DNA from: Chitinophagales bacterium
GTDB lineage: Bacteria; Bacteroidota; Bacteroidia; Chitinophagales; Chitinophagaceae
Assembly: GCA_026931325.1 (NCBI GenBank)
Contig: JAIXLO010000160.1
Span: forward strand, 1-64,000
DNA length: 64,000 nucleotides
Direction of reading: 5' to 3'
Shown here: positions 51,988 through 59,768 of the stretch, one piece after another
Position numbering within the stretch: the first letter of the stretch is position 1
How the letters are laid out: each line of letters begins with the position of its first letter
Position numbers and translations under genes: made by a program
The notes under the pieces: generated by a model
Database searches by the model: none
What the model saw: the letters and a program-made list of their open reading frames with translations, nothing else
Told to the model about the DNA's origin: nothing

Positions 51988-52274
51988 TGTCTAGAAAAGT
52001 AGTTCATTGTAAGAAACATAAATATGATTTATATGTTGGAAGACCTTCTCAATATGGTAATCCATTTTCACATTTAGATGGAACTTTGGCAAAATATAAA
52101 GTAAATTCCAGAGAAGAAGCAATAGAAGCTTATGAAAAATGGTTATATGAGCCAGAACAAAAAGAATTATTAGAAGATATTAAGAAAAATCTTAAAGGAT
52201 TAGTACTTTCTTGTTGGTGTTTTCCACTTGCTTGTCATGCAGATATTTTAGTAAAAATAGCAAATAATGAATGA
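51987..52274 (+). CDS. DUF4326 family protein
   Basis: The 95-residue product has the family pattern: YVGRPSQYGNPFSH, REEAIEAYEKWL, then LVLSCWCFPLACHADIL. DUF4326 is common in phages and mobile elements, with conserved Cys and His suggesting metal or nucleotide binding; its activity is not settled. A start nine bases upstream is possible. It overlaps the next gene. Confidence 0.8.
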   Translation: MSRKVVHCKKHKYDLYVGRPSQYGNPFSHLDGTLAKYKVNSREEAIEAYEKWLYEPEQKELLEDIKKNLKGLVLSCWCFPLACHADILVKIANNE

Positions 52275-52581
52275 TATTAATTTTAAAGAGCAGCCTTGCA
52301 TTATATGTAATAATCTTTTACAATATCTAAATTATAGTAATTATAGTAGCTATAAATGTCATCATTGTGCAAAAAACAATATAGATGTCTATGTTACTAC
52401 TAACTGCATATATTTGCGCGGATATTTTGGCATTTGGCTCATTGATAATAATTTAAAGGTATATAAAAATATACGAAGCATTTGGTATGATTTTTCATAT
52501 TACAATTTAAAATATTATTTTACATTAAATAATTTTAATAATGTAATAGATAAAATTCAGAAAGTTAATGAGCTTGGATAA
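52267..52581 (+). CDS. zinc-ribbon paralog (CIIC/CHHC)
   Basis: The 104-residue product has C11-x2-C14 and C31-x2-C34 (CHHC), a regular four-Cys ribbon. It ends IDKIQKVNELG and overlaps the next paralog by 14 bases. Confidence 0.64.
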   Translation: MNDINFKEQPCIICNNLLQYLNYSNYSSYKCHHCAKNNIDVYVTTNCIYLRGYFGIWLIDNNLKVYKNIRSIWYDFSYYNLKYYFTLNNFNNVIDKIQKVNELG

Positions 52582-52855
52582 TATATTATATTTTGATAAA
52601 TGTTATTGTTGCGGAAGCAAATTATATATAAAAAAATATATTACAATTTATGATCCTTGTTCTTGTGAATATAAATATGAATCTGGAATGCAAGAGTGGG
52701 GCTGGGAAGGAACTTTTCTTTATAAAAGAATAAGATATTATTTAAATGAGTATGGCGAAGTTAGTAAAGCATCATCAGTAAAGCCCTTATTTAAAATAGA
52801 TAAAGAATGTAATATATTAATTATTAAATTAGAAAATTTATTATTGTTGAGATAA
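52568..52855 (+). CDS. zinc-ribbon paralog (CYCC/CSC)
   Basis: The 95-residue product has C12-x2-C15 and CSC at 31-33. The middle is Trp/Gly-rich (MQEWGWEGTF), and the end is the short helix IIKLENLLLLR. It precedes the first AAA ATPase by three bases. Confidence 0.62.
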   Translation: MSLDNILYFDKCYCCGSKLYIKKYITIYDPCSCEYKYESGMQEWGWEGTFLYKRIRYYLNEYGEVSKASSVKPLFKIDKECNILIIKLENLLLLR

Positions 52856-52858
52856 ACC

Positions 52859-54007
52859 ATGTATAATGAAGAAGCAGATTATTTTGGCGAAGAAGATTTA
52901 GGAAGACACATGCATAAATTTAAACATTTTATCAATTTGTTTAGTAATATAATAAATTCGGTGCCTGGGAAAGATGATACAAATTTACAAAAAGTTGTTA
53001 AAAGTGTAAATTTAGGATTAAATGTTATGCAAACATTTAATGAAATAAAATTCTCCAACGCCTTGGAAGGATTTGTTGTATATGGTGTATATTATAACCA
53101 TTTTCTAAAATCATTAATTTTTGATGGCATGTTACCAATAAAGCTAAAGCAAGAACATAGATTTACACAAGATAGAACAGATTTAATAGTTTGTAATATT
53201 AATAAAATTGGTAAGGTGGCATATTATGCTAAACCTGGGTCTATGGATTATGAATCTGGTTATAATTTTTATTTATCTAAAGATTTTAAGTTTGAAGAAT
53301 TAAATAAGATGATCTATCATAAGTACGGGGATCGTATTTTTATTCAATCAAATAGTTTATTTTCGGAATTTAATTCTGGAGATATTGGCAAAAAATATAG
53401 TATAGAAAAAATTGTTACTGATGATAAAATATTAAATAATAAAACAATAGAAAGAGCAGACAAATTATTACAAGAGCCAGGAACATATTTATTTTATGGG
53501 GAGCCTGGTACTGGAAAAAGTAGTTTTGTTTTTTCTGAAGTTTTCAAAGACAAAAAATGTATTAAAATTGGCGCAGAGCATTTCTTAAGTACAAATATTG
53601 AGAGTTTAAATAGAATATTTAAAATTTTACAACCAGATATGTTAGTTGTTGAAGAAATTGATAAATTTAAAACAAATCTGGCAGGAATGTTAGTTTTTCT
53701 AGAAAGAATTCGTAAAGAAAAATATAAAATTGTATTTACAGCGAATTCAATTGATGGTTTTCATGAGGCTGTAACAAGACCTCAAAGAATAGATTATATT
53801 CTTAAATTTGAATTACCAAACGAAGAAGAAATTAAAACCTTAGTTGATTTTTATTGTAATTCAAAAAATAAAGATAAATTTTTTGAGTTTATTAAAGATA
53901 AAGAATTTTCACACGCCTATATAGTTGATCTTTCTAAAAAATTAAAAGATCATAATTTTGATGATGTAAAAAATTATATAGAATTTTTAATTTCCATAAG
54001 GAAATAA
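52859..54007 (+). CDS. BCS1-like AAA ATPase, copy 1
   Basis: The 382-residue product has a unique N-terminal 180 residues and one AAA module: Walker A GEPGTGKS (K220), Walker B MLVVEEIDK (about 261-269), sensor-1 VFTANSID, and RPQRIDYILKFELPNEEE, the arginine-finger and lid region typical of BCS1-type AAA proteins. The N-terminal part has no evident transmembrane helix, unlike mitochondrial BCS1. It is paralogous to the product at 61.2 kb. AAA proteins of this clade remodel or translocate folded proteins; its client is unknown. Confidence 0.82.
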   Translation: MYNEEADYFGEEDLGRHMHKFKHFINLFSNIINSVPGKDDTNLQKVVKSVNLGLNVMQTFNEIKFSNALEGFVVYGVYYNHFLKSLIFDGMLPIKLKQEHRFTQDRTDLIVCNINKIGKVAYYAKPGSMDYESGYNFYLSKDFKFEELNKMIYHKYGDRIFIQSNSLFSEFNSGDIGKKYSIEKIVTDDKILNNKTIERADKLLQEPGTYLFYGEPGTGKSSFVFSEVFKDKKCIKIGAEHFLSTNIESLNRIFKILQPDMLVVEEIDKFKTNLAGMLVFLERIRKEKYKIVFTANSIDGFHEAVTRPQRIDYILKFELPNEEEIKTLVDFYCNSKNKDKFFEFIKDKEFSHAYIVDLSKKLKDHNFDDVKNYIEFLISIRK

Positions 54008-54008
54008 T

Positions 54009-54329
54009 ATGTTAAAAATAGTAGAAGAAACTGTCAATTTCTATGATTTAGAAAAGTGCATATTCTGTGATTTTGGTTTAGTTGATGGAACATATTCTTA
54101 TTTGGAAAATGATCATGAGAAAAAATGTCCTCGATGCATTAATGTAATGTATGATACTACTCAAATGTATTTTGAAATTAATGATTACGAATATATACTT
54201 GCTAATACTGGTCATTTATATAGATCTAAAATGGGGGCTGATCAAGGATTTAAATTTGTTTTCAAGATTAATGAAGTTAATAAGAATATAATTTATAACA
54301 AAATTAAATTGCTAGATGAGTTGCTTTAA
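54009..54329 (+). CDS. zinc-ribbon paralog (CIFC/CPRC)
   Basis: The 106-residue product has C17-x2-C20 and C40-x2-C43. It starts VEETVNFYDLEKC, like the next gene (PEDSINFCEIGKC), so the pair is a recent duplication. It ends NKIKLLDELL and overlaps the next start. Confidence 0.65.
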   Translation: MLKIVEETVNFYDLEKCIFCDFGLVDGTYSYLENDHEKKCPRCINVMYDTTQMYFEINDYEYILANTGHLYRSKMGADQGFKFVFKINEVNKNIIYNKIKLLDELL

Positions 54330-54631
54330 TGATTTTATATATTCCTGAAGATTCAATAAATTTCTGTGAAATCGGAAAATGTATTTTTTGCGAAAAAAAT
54401 TTGACTAATAGCAATAATCATGATTATACATCTAATTGTGATTGTTTAAAAGGTCTTGAATATGCCGATTGTGGTATAAATTTTACATTTAATAACAATC
54501 AATATTATTTATCTAATAATGGAATTTTGTTATTATTTAATAATGAAGAATGGAAATTTTTATTTAAAGTAACAATAATTGATGGAAAACATATTCTTGA
54601 TAAATTACAAATAATGAAAGAATTGCAGTAA
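54329..54631 (+). CDS. zinc-ribbon paralog (CIFC/CDC)
   Basis: The 100-residue product has C18-x2-C21 and CDC at 37-39, with an extra C13. It is closest to the preceding gene and ends LDKLQIMKELQ. Confidence 0.65.
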   Translation: MILYIPEDSINFCEIGKCIFCEKNLTNSNNHDYTSNCDCLKGLEYADCGINFTFNNNQYYLSNNGILLLFNNEEWKFLFKVTIIDGKHILDKLQIMKELQ

Positions 54632-54646
54632 AAGAAAGTAGTAACT

Positions 54647-55141
54647 ATGAATAGTAATAATAATTTAGAAATAGAAAGAAAATATATTTGTAAATATATA
54701 CCATCTTACTTTAAATCAAAAGATGTGCAGATGGGATATTTTAGAAATCCAGATAATGTTGCAATTAGAGTTGTGCTAACAACAACTTTAGTTGGAGAAG
54801 ATCCAGGAAAACAAGTTGGTATATTAACTTTTAAAGGTCCTGGAAGTTTGGTAAGAAAAGAATATGAAACAAAAATAGATCCAAATATGGCTAAATCTAT
54901 GCTTGATAATCTTACCTGTGGAAAAATACATAAAACAAGGTATTATTTTCAAGATTATGATTTAATATGGGAAATTGATAAATATCACGGAAATAATGAA
55001 GGCTTATTAATCGCTGAAGTTGAATTAAAATCAGTTGAGCAAAAATTTAACTTTCCAGATTTTATTGGTCAAGAAGTTACCGAAGTTCAAAAATATTATA
55101 ACGCTGTATTAGCATTTAATCCTTATTGTGCATGGAAATAA
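54647..55141 (+). CDS. CYTH domain triphosphatase-like protein
   Basis: The 164-residue product has the CYTH signature ExExK at the start (E8-I-E10-R-K12) and the alternating charged strands of the tunnel fold (VAIRVVLT, LTFKGPGSLVRKEYE, TRYYFQDYDLIWEIDKY, LIAEVELKS). CYTH enzymes hydrolyse inorganic or thiamine triphosphate, or make cAMP. Bacterial small ones are usually triphosphatases. AGAAAG precedes the start. Confidence 0.85.
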   Translation: MNSNNNLEIERKYICKYIPSYFKSKDVQMGYFRNPDNVAIRVVLTTTLVGEDPGKQVGILTFKGPGSLVRKEYETKIDPNMAKSMLDNLTCGKIHKTRYYFQDYDLIWEIDKYHGNNEGLLIAEVELKSVEQKFNFPDFIGQEVTEVQKYYNAVLAFNPYCAWK

Positions 55142-55461
55142 CCAATTGTCCTTTTTGTAATGAATGTTTGCAGCAAGCTAATGAATTTTCAATATATGAT
55201 CGATGTAAAAATTCTAATTGTAAACATTATTTCTTCTCTCCTAGACATCCTAGTATGGCAATTTCAACGCCAATAACATTTAATATAAGAAACAAAAACT
55301 ATGCATGGTATACTGACAAAATAAGTATATTTACGATTTTTGATAAATCAAATCTTAAGTTTGACAAAGCTATTAAAATGGAAAGAAAAGATTTTTTATA
55401 TTTATTAAATGATGTTGATAAATTTTTAAAAATATTAGAAAAGTTGGCGGATTTAGAATAA
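55132..55461 (+). CDS. zinc-ribbon paralog (CPFC/CKNSNC)
   Basis: The 109-residue product has C6-x2-C9 and C25-x4-C30. The ATG used here lies inside the last codons of the CYTH gene; a TTG two codons upstream is an alternative. It begins a second tandem group and ends ILEKLADLE. Confidence 0.64.
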   Translation: MEITNCPFCNECLQQANEFSIYDRCKNSNCKHYFFSPRHPSMAISTPITFNIRNKNYAWYTDKISIFTIFDKSNLKFDKAIKMERKDFLYLLNDVDKFLKILEKLADLE

Positions 55462-55478
55462 ATTAAAAAGGTTATAAA

Positions 55479-55850
55479 ATGTTTATTTTAGATATGCAAT
55501 TTTGTATTAGGTGCTCAAAGAAATTACAATATACAAATGAGATTATTTTTGAAAGTTCTAAAAAATTTGTCTATAAGTGCAATGATTGTTGCGATTTAGA
55601 ATATAGGTTTGTTATTGATAAAACATATCGTAGACAATGGGAAATTTTATTTTTTCGTAAAATATTTAATACGAGATATGGTGACTATTCCATTGTCTAT
55701 ATTTTACATTTTTATGATCCAATTCTAGGATATACAAATGTATCTTTAACTGGACCTTATATACCAAAGCCTATAAAAATACCTTATAAAAAATATAAAG
55801 ATTGTTATTCTATTATAAATAAAATAGAAAAACTTAGAGATCTTGAATGA
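55479..55850 (+). CDS. zinc-ribbon paralog (CIRC/CNDC)
   Basis: The 123-residue product has C9-x2-C12 and C34-x2-C37 (plus C38). It is more basic than the others. It ends INKIEKLRDLE and overlaps the next start. Confidence 0.63.
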   Translation: MFILDMQFCIRCSKKLQYTNEIIFESSKKFVYKCNDCCDLEYRFVIDKTYRRQWEILFFRKIFNTRYGDYSIVYILHFYDPILGYTNVSLTGPYIPKPIKIPYKKYKDCYSIINKIEKLRDLE

Positions 55851-56173
55851 ATATAAACAAAATTCCATCCAATTGTCCATTTTGCAATAAAAAACTTTGC
55901 GATTATGATAATATACTTTATTGTAAAAATAATACTTGTCACTTTATATATGTTTATTATAAAAATGTAAATATTTTAAAAATAAAGAATTATAACAAAA
56001 ATTCGTGTAATTTTATATGTATTATTGAAAACAATGAAGCTAATGTAGAAATATTTACCCGCCCTCATATAGATTCGGTCAACATTAAAATCTGTATTGA
56101 TAGCGATATTGATTATAATTATTTGTTAAATACAATTGAAAAAATTTTCAATAATATAAATGATTTGCAGTAA
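55847..56173 (+). CDS. zinc-ribbon paralog (CPFC/CKNNTC)
   Basis: The 108-residue product has C10-x2-C13 and C26-x4-C31, with H after the last Cys. Asn-rich body, ending NNINDLQ. Confidence 0.65.
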   Translation: MNINKIPSNCPFCNKKLCDYDNILYCKNNTCHFIYVYYKNVNILKIKNYNKNSCNFICIIENNEANVEIFTRPHIDSVNIKICIDSDIDYNYLLNTIEKIFNNINDLQ

Positions 56174-56187
56174 AAATTAGGAAATGA

Positions 56188-56463
56188 ATGAAGAAATGTC
56201 CATTTTGTATAAATTATCTACGTGGAGGATTTTGCATAGATAATAATTGTTGGTTTATGTTTCAATATTGCAATGACTATATTTATATCTTAGCTAAAAG
56301 TTTTAATTTTTCTATTTTATATTCACTTGGTACTAGAAGCGCAGAGTGTGCCAGAGGAAATATAAGAAAAAAAATTAATATAGACATTGATGAATTTAAT
56401 GACAATTATTTTATGTTCTATATTATTTGTTATAAATTATATCAAAATTCATTTTTGGAATAG
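56188..56463 (+). CDS. zinc-ribbon paralog (CPFC/CIDNNCW)
   Basis: The 91-residue product is among the shortest family members: C4-x2-C7, C16-x4-C21-W. The spacing and Trp match the first cluster at 6-8 kb. A dispersed element begins four bases after its stop. Confidence 0.66.
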   Translation: MKKCPFCINYLRGGFCIDNNCWFMFQYCNDYIYILAKSFNFSILYSLGTRSAECARGNIRKKINIDIDEFNDNYFMFYIICYKLYQNSFLE

Positions 56464-56466
56464 AAC

Positions 56467-56486
56467 GATGATGGATCGCATCTAAA
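56467..56486 (+). promoter_or_regulatory. dispersed TGGATCGCATCTAA element, copy 6
   Basis: Exact core preceded by GATGA, 25 bases before the next start. ACAAGGCTATGACTAGATAGG follows, with TAGGAAG serving as ribosome site. Confidence 0.72.
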
Positions 56487-56510
56487 CAAGGCTATGACTA
56501 GATAGGAAGT

Positions 56511-56831
56511 ATGATTAATATTACTAATTGTCCATTCTGTAATAAAAAATTACTTAAAGATTGTGGTGGAGCACATTATTGTGCTAATCGTTCTTGTGCA
56601 TATGTGTTTAGTGTATCTGATGTTACACATGTAATTACAATATCTATGTACAGAATAACAGAATTTGAATGTACTATTGATGGTAAAAATGTAAAGGTTG
56701 TGTATTATAGAAATAATAAATCAGACGATATTTATTATAGGGATGAATTTATTATTGATAAAGATATTAATTATATGGATTTAGTTAACAAATTATTGAA
56801 TATTCACTCAAAATTAAAAGAATTATTATAA
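56511..56831 (+). CDS. zinc-ribbon paralog (CPFC/CANRSC)
   Basis: The 106-residue product has C7-x2-C10 and C24-x4-C29. The CANRSC knuckle is close to CANRIC at 6.4 kb. It lies directly downstream of a dispersed element and overlaps the RNA ligase start. Confidence 0.66.
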   Translation: MINITNCPFCNKKLLKDCGGAHYCANRSCAYVFSVSDVTHVITISMYRITEFECTIDGKNVKVVYYRNNKSDDIYYRDEFIIDKDINYMDLVNKLLNIHSKLKELL

Positions 56832-57997
56832 TGAAACTTCTAGTTCAAGATTTTTTGGAAACCAAAAACATTACTGATTTGTATAAAGAGCGCGGCGTAG
56901 AAATCTCTTATTCTAAATGTAGAAGATTTTTCTCTTTGAATTATAATCAGATAAAATCTGCCAATGATGATGTTCTTGCACAACAATGCAGAGGAGTAAT
57001 ACTATCATTTAAAGATGGAAATGTAGATATTGGTAAAACAATTATTCATGCTGTTCCATTTTTTAGATTTTTTAATGAGGGGCAAGGGTGTGCTGATTCA
57101 GTAAACTATAATGATAAAAATCTAAAAATATATGAGAAACTCGATGGATCTTTGATAATTGTGTGGTTTAATTCGTTTATTAATCAATGGTCAGTTGGCA
57201 CTAGATCAACACCAGAAGCAGATATTGTAATGGATGATGGCGTTCATACGTTTAGAAAACTTTTTGAAAGAGCGCTAAAAGATACAGTTAATTTGTCTTT
57301 TGAAGAATATTCAAGTACATTGAATAAAGATTATACTTATATGTTTGAGCTAACTACTCCTCTAAATAGAATTGTAGTAAAGTATGATAATTATAGAGTG
57401 ACCCTGCTTGGGGCAAGAAACAAAGTTAATCTAAAAGAGATTGATCTAGATAAAATTGAAAACATTGTACCAAAAGTTAAAACTTTCAACCTTTCTAAGT
57501 TGGATGAAATTATAACATTTGTTGCTGGATTGAACCCAACTGAGCAAGAAGGCGTAGTCGTTTGTGATTCTAACTTTAATCGTGTAAAGATAAAGAACCC
57601 TGAGTACATTTTGGCGAACCGCGCAAGAGATAATTTTGCAAAATCGGATAGAGCATGTCTTGGATTGATTCTTGCTAAAAAAGAAGATGATGTTATGGCA
57701 TTGCTGCCAGACGATATACGAGGTAAAATAATCAATCTAAAGACTAAGGTTAGTGTATTTTTGGATGCCTTTATTAAAGATTATGACAGCGTAGTATCTT
57801 CTATTGTATTTACTGATGACCAAAAACTTAATAGAAAGCTATTTGCTCAAGTCGTTATTAATAAGAGATGGAAAGATCCCTATTTTGCTATTTTTGGTGG
57901 CAAGGCAGCCGATGTTTATGATTATATAGAAAAATCTAAAGATCATAATGGTTTTTTCGGGGATGCTTTTTTGGATAAGATATTGGAATTGCTATAA
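56831..57997 (+). CDS. T4 Rnl1-type RNA ligase
   Basis: The 388-residue product has the nucleotidyltransferase motifs of an RNA ligase: motif I EKLDGSL with adenylated Lys at K103, a downstream FELTTPLNRIV (motif IIIa), EGVVV (motif IV) and VKIKNPEY (motif V). Length and the C-terminal helical part fit the Rnl1 group that reseals cleaved tRNA anticodon loops in T4. Reading every codon, I found no TTA among its many Leu codons, in contrast with the zinc-ribbon genes just upstream. It overlaps the preceding stop by one base. Confidence 0.88.
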   Translation: MKLLVQDFLETKNITDLYKERGVEISYSKCRRFFSLNYNQIKSANDDVLAQQCRGVILSFKDGNVDIGKTIIHAVPFFRFFNEGQGCADSVNYNDKNLKIYEKLDGSLIIVWFNSFINQWSVGTRSTPEADIVMDDGVHTFRKLFERALKDTVNLSFEEYSSTLNKDYTYMFELTTPLNRIVVKYDNYRVTLLGARNKVNLKEIDLDKIENIVPKVKTFNLSKLDEIITFVAGLNPTEQEGVVVCDSNFNRVKIKNPEYILANRARDNFAKSDRACLGLILAKKEDDVMALLPDDIRGKIINLKTKVSVFLDAFIKDYDSVVSSIVFTDDQKLNRKLFAQVVINKRWKDPYFAIFGGKAADVYDYIEKSKDHNGFFGDAFLDKILELL

Positions 57998-58015
57998 ACA
58001 TTGAGAGTATTTTGA

Positions 58016-58405
58016 ATGACAAATTTAACTGATGAAGAAAAAATAAAATTAAAATTTTATAAAAATGTAGAATTTGATTTGTTGTCTTTTGAGGAACATA
58101 CAGGAAACAATTACTATTTAGTTAGTCCAGAGACTATTCAAAAAATGTTTAGTAAAGTTGTAAGTTTGTGTGGGGATGGAAAATTATTTGACTATGAATT
58201 TAGATTTAAGGTTGATTTTAATGGTGCAAAATTTTATATCTCTGGCAAACAAGCTTTAAGTGATAAAGAGATAGAAGATAAAAAACGCAGGCTAGTGGAA
58301 AAAATATCAAAAGATATTAATAATATTGGTAATGATCTAAAATTTCTTTCAAAAGAAGAAATAAATAAAATATTAAAGTTAATTGAAGCCAGAGAATTAG
58401 AATAG
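58016..58405 (+). CDS. hypothetical protein
   Basis: The 129-residue product has an alpha/beta N-terminal half and a charged helical C-terminus (ALSDKEIEDKKRRLVEKISK). Not recognised. Confidence 0.5.
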   Translation: MTNLTDEEKIKLKFYKNVEFDLLSFEEHTGNNYYLVSPETIQKMFSKVVSLCGDGKLFDYEFRFKVDFNGAKFYISGKQALSDKEIEDKKRRLVEKISKDINNIGNDLKFLSKEEINKILKLIEARELE

Positions 58406-58431
58406 GTATATTTGTTTAGGAATAAATTACA

Positions 58432-58674
58432 ATGAAGTTTCATAAAAAATTAATAAAAAAAGGTGTATACGGAGAGCTTTCTAAAGTAAAAGAAGAATTA
58501 GATGAAGCTATAGATGCTGAAGAGCAAAATCAAGATTTAATGCTTTTAATAGAACTTGCAGATATTGTTGGTGCGTGTGCAGGTGTAGCAAATAAATATG
58601 GTATTTCTTTAGATCAACTTGTTTCATTTGCTAAATTAAGATCAGAAGTTGCAGAAGCTGAAAAGGTGAAATGA
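58432..58674 (+). CDS. MazG-like nucleotide pyrophosphohydrolase, short
   Basis: The 80-residue product has GELSKVKEELDEAIDAEE and IELADIVGACAGVANKYG, the two helices with acidic metal ligands (ExxE..D) of small MazG/all-alpha NTP pyrophosphohydrolases. It may remove noncanonical NTPs or lower alarmone levels. It overlaps the next start. Confidence 0.7.
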   Translation: MKFHKKLIKKGVYGELSKVKEELDEAIDAEEQNQDLMLLIELADIVGACAGVANKYGISLDQLVSFAKLRSEVAEAEKVK

Positions 58675-59336
58675 ATTATTTAGTAAGAAATGGTGCGTAT
58701 TTTTTAGATCCTTATTTTTCTAATCTTGAAAAAAAGATATTGGATGATTGTTGTAAATTTTTAGATTCTAAAAATTTTAAATATTTAGCTATTCCGTCAT
58801 TAGTTTCTAAATATGTGATTGATAACCAAGGAATTGTAAATTCAAAAGATGCTTTCCCAATAGATAAATATCATTGTCTTGGTGGTTCAGCAGAACAAGG
58901 TATATTAGAGTTTTTAACTCATTTTGAACCATCATTTAAATACATATATTCATTTAATCATTGCTTTAGAAATGAAGATAATTTGAATGATTTAAAATAT
59001 GTAAAAGAGTTCAAAAAAGTAGAACAGTATTGTATAACTGACGAAAAATCTTGGCAATATGACTTCAAATACTTGTTATCCAATGCGGAAGAATTTGTTA
59101 AAAATCTAGGACTAGAATATAGAATTGTAGATAAAAAAGATGATGAAGGGTATCATTTAGTAAAATATGACATTGAAATAAGAACCAAAAAATTTGGATG
59201 GCTAGAAACGCATAGTTGTAGTTACTTTGGCAATAATCAATTAAAAAGATTTAATTTAAAGAATCATAGTATTTCTTGTACAGGAATAGCTTCTCCAAGA
59301 ATATTAATACCATTTATAGAAAATTATGAAAATTAA
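58671..59336 (+). CDS. SerRS-like class II synthetase core without tRNA-binding arm
   Basis: The 221-residue product matches the catalytic core of seryl-tRNA synthetase: LGGSAEQGIL, motif 2 YSFNHCFRNED, VKEFKKVEQYCIT (E. coli-type HQFEKVEMV), YDIEIRTKKFGWLETHSCSYFGNNQLKRFN (SerRS EISSCSNCxDFQARR), and motif 3 CTGIASPRILIPFIENYE. The N-terminal coiled-coil arm that grips tRNA-Ser, about 100 residues, is absent. So it may activate an amino acid and pass it to another carrier, as truncated SerRS homologs do elsewhere, or act on RNA in another way. The next gene overlaps its end. Confidence 0.82.
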   Translation: MNYLVRNGAYFLDPYFSNLEKKILDDCCKFLDSKNFKYLAIPSLVSKYVIDNQGIVNSKDAFPIDKYHCLGGSAEQGILEFLTHFEPSFKYIYSFNHCFRNEDNLNDLKYVKEFKKVEQYCITDEKSWQYDFKYLLSNAEEFVKNLGLEYRIVDKKDDEGYHLVKYDIEIRTKKFGWLETHSCSYFGNNQLKRFNLKNHSISCTGIASPRILIPFIENYEN

Positions 59337-59679
59337 ACTAATAACAGATGAGTTGCAGAAATTTTGTTCAGAAGATATTTCCGATATGGAGTATACCTAC
59401 ATACATCATGATTATTTGTTGATATTTAGACCTAAAAAAGATATTTTTTTAATATATAAAGAATATGATAATTATAGAATAGGTGAAGTATTAAATTTTT
59501 CTATAGATAAATATTTTTCTACAAATTTTAATGAGTTTGAAATAGACACTGATTGTGAAATAAATCTCTGCTATTTTGAATTTGAAGACAGAAAAATTAT
59601 ATTTAAAAATATTTTTTTAGTACATACAGATATTAGAATTTTAACTGACAAGTTTGATAAACTAAAAAAAATATCATAA
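59326..59679 (+). CDS. hypothetical protein
   Basis: The 117-residue product is beta-rich and very acidic/aromatic (NFSIDKYFSTNFNEFEIDTD). It overlaps the end of the SerRS-like gene, so it might be its partner or substrate carrier, though no phosphopantetheine Ser motif is evident. Confidence 0.5.
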   Translation: MKIKLITDELQKFCSEDISDMEYTYIHHDYLLIFRPKKDIFLIYKEYDNYRIGEVLNFSIDKYFSTNFNEFEIDTDCEINLCYFEFEDRKIIFKNIFLVHTDIRILTDKFDKLKKIS

Positions 59680-59717
59680 CGTAAAATTTGGTTTTTTATA
59701 TTAGTTGGCAAATAAAT

Positions 59718-59737
59718 GGTGATGGATCGCATCTAAG
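59718..59737 (+). promoter_or_regulatory. dispersed TGGATCGCATCTAA element, copy 7
   Basis: Exact core preceded by GGTGA, about 30 bases before the next start. GTAAGGACTATGG and a GCTAGGAAAG ribosome site follow. Confidence 0.72.
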
Positions 59738-59768
59738 TAAGGACTATGGTTTGCTAGGAAAGTGATTT

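Noticed and set aside
57391..57735. Reverse-strand 114-codon frame in the RNA ligase gene
   Set aside because: It is opposite conserved ligase motifs; no ribosome site or family match.
9505..59737. CRISPR array or tandem repeat from the repeated core
   Set aside because: Copies are kilobases apart, single, and tied to gene starts; no array of equal spacers exists in the window.
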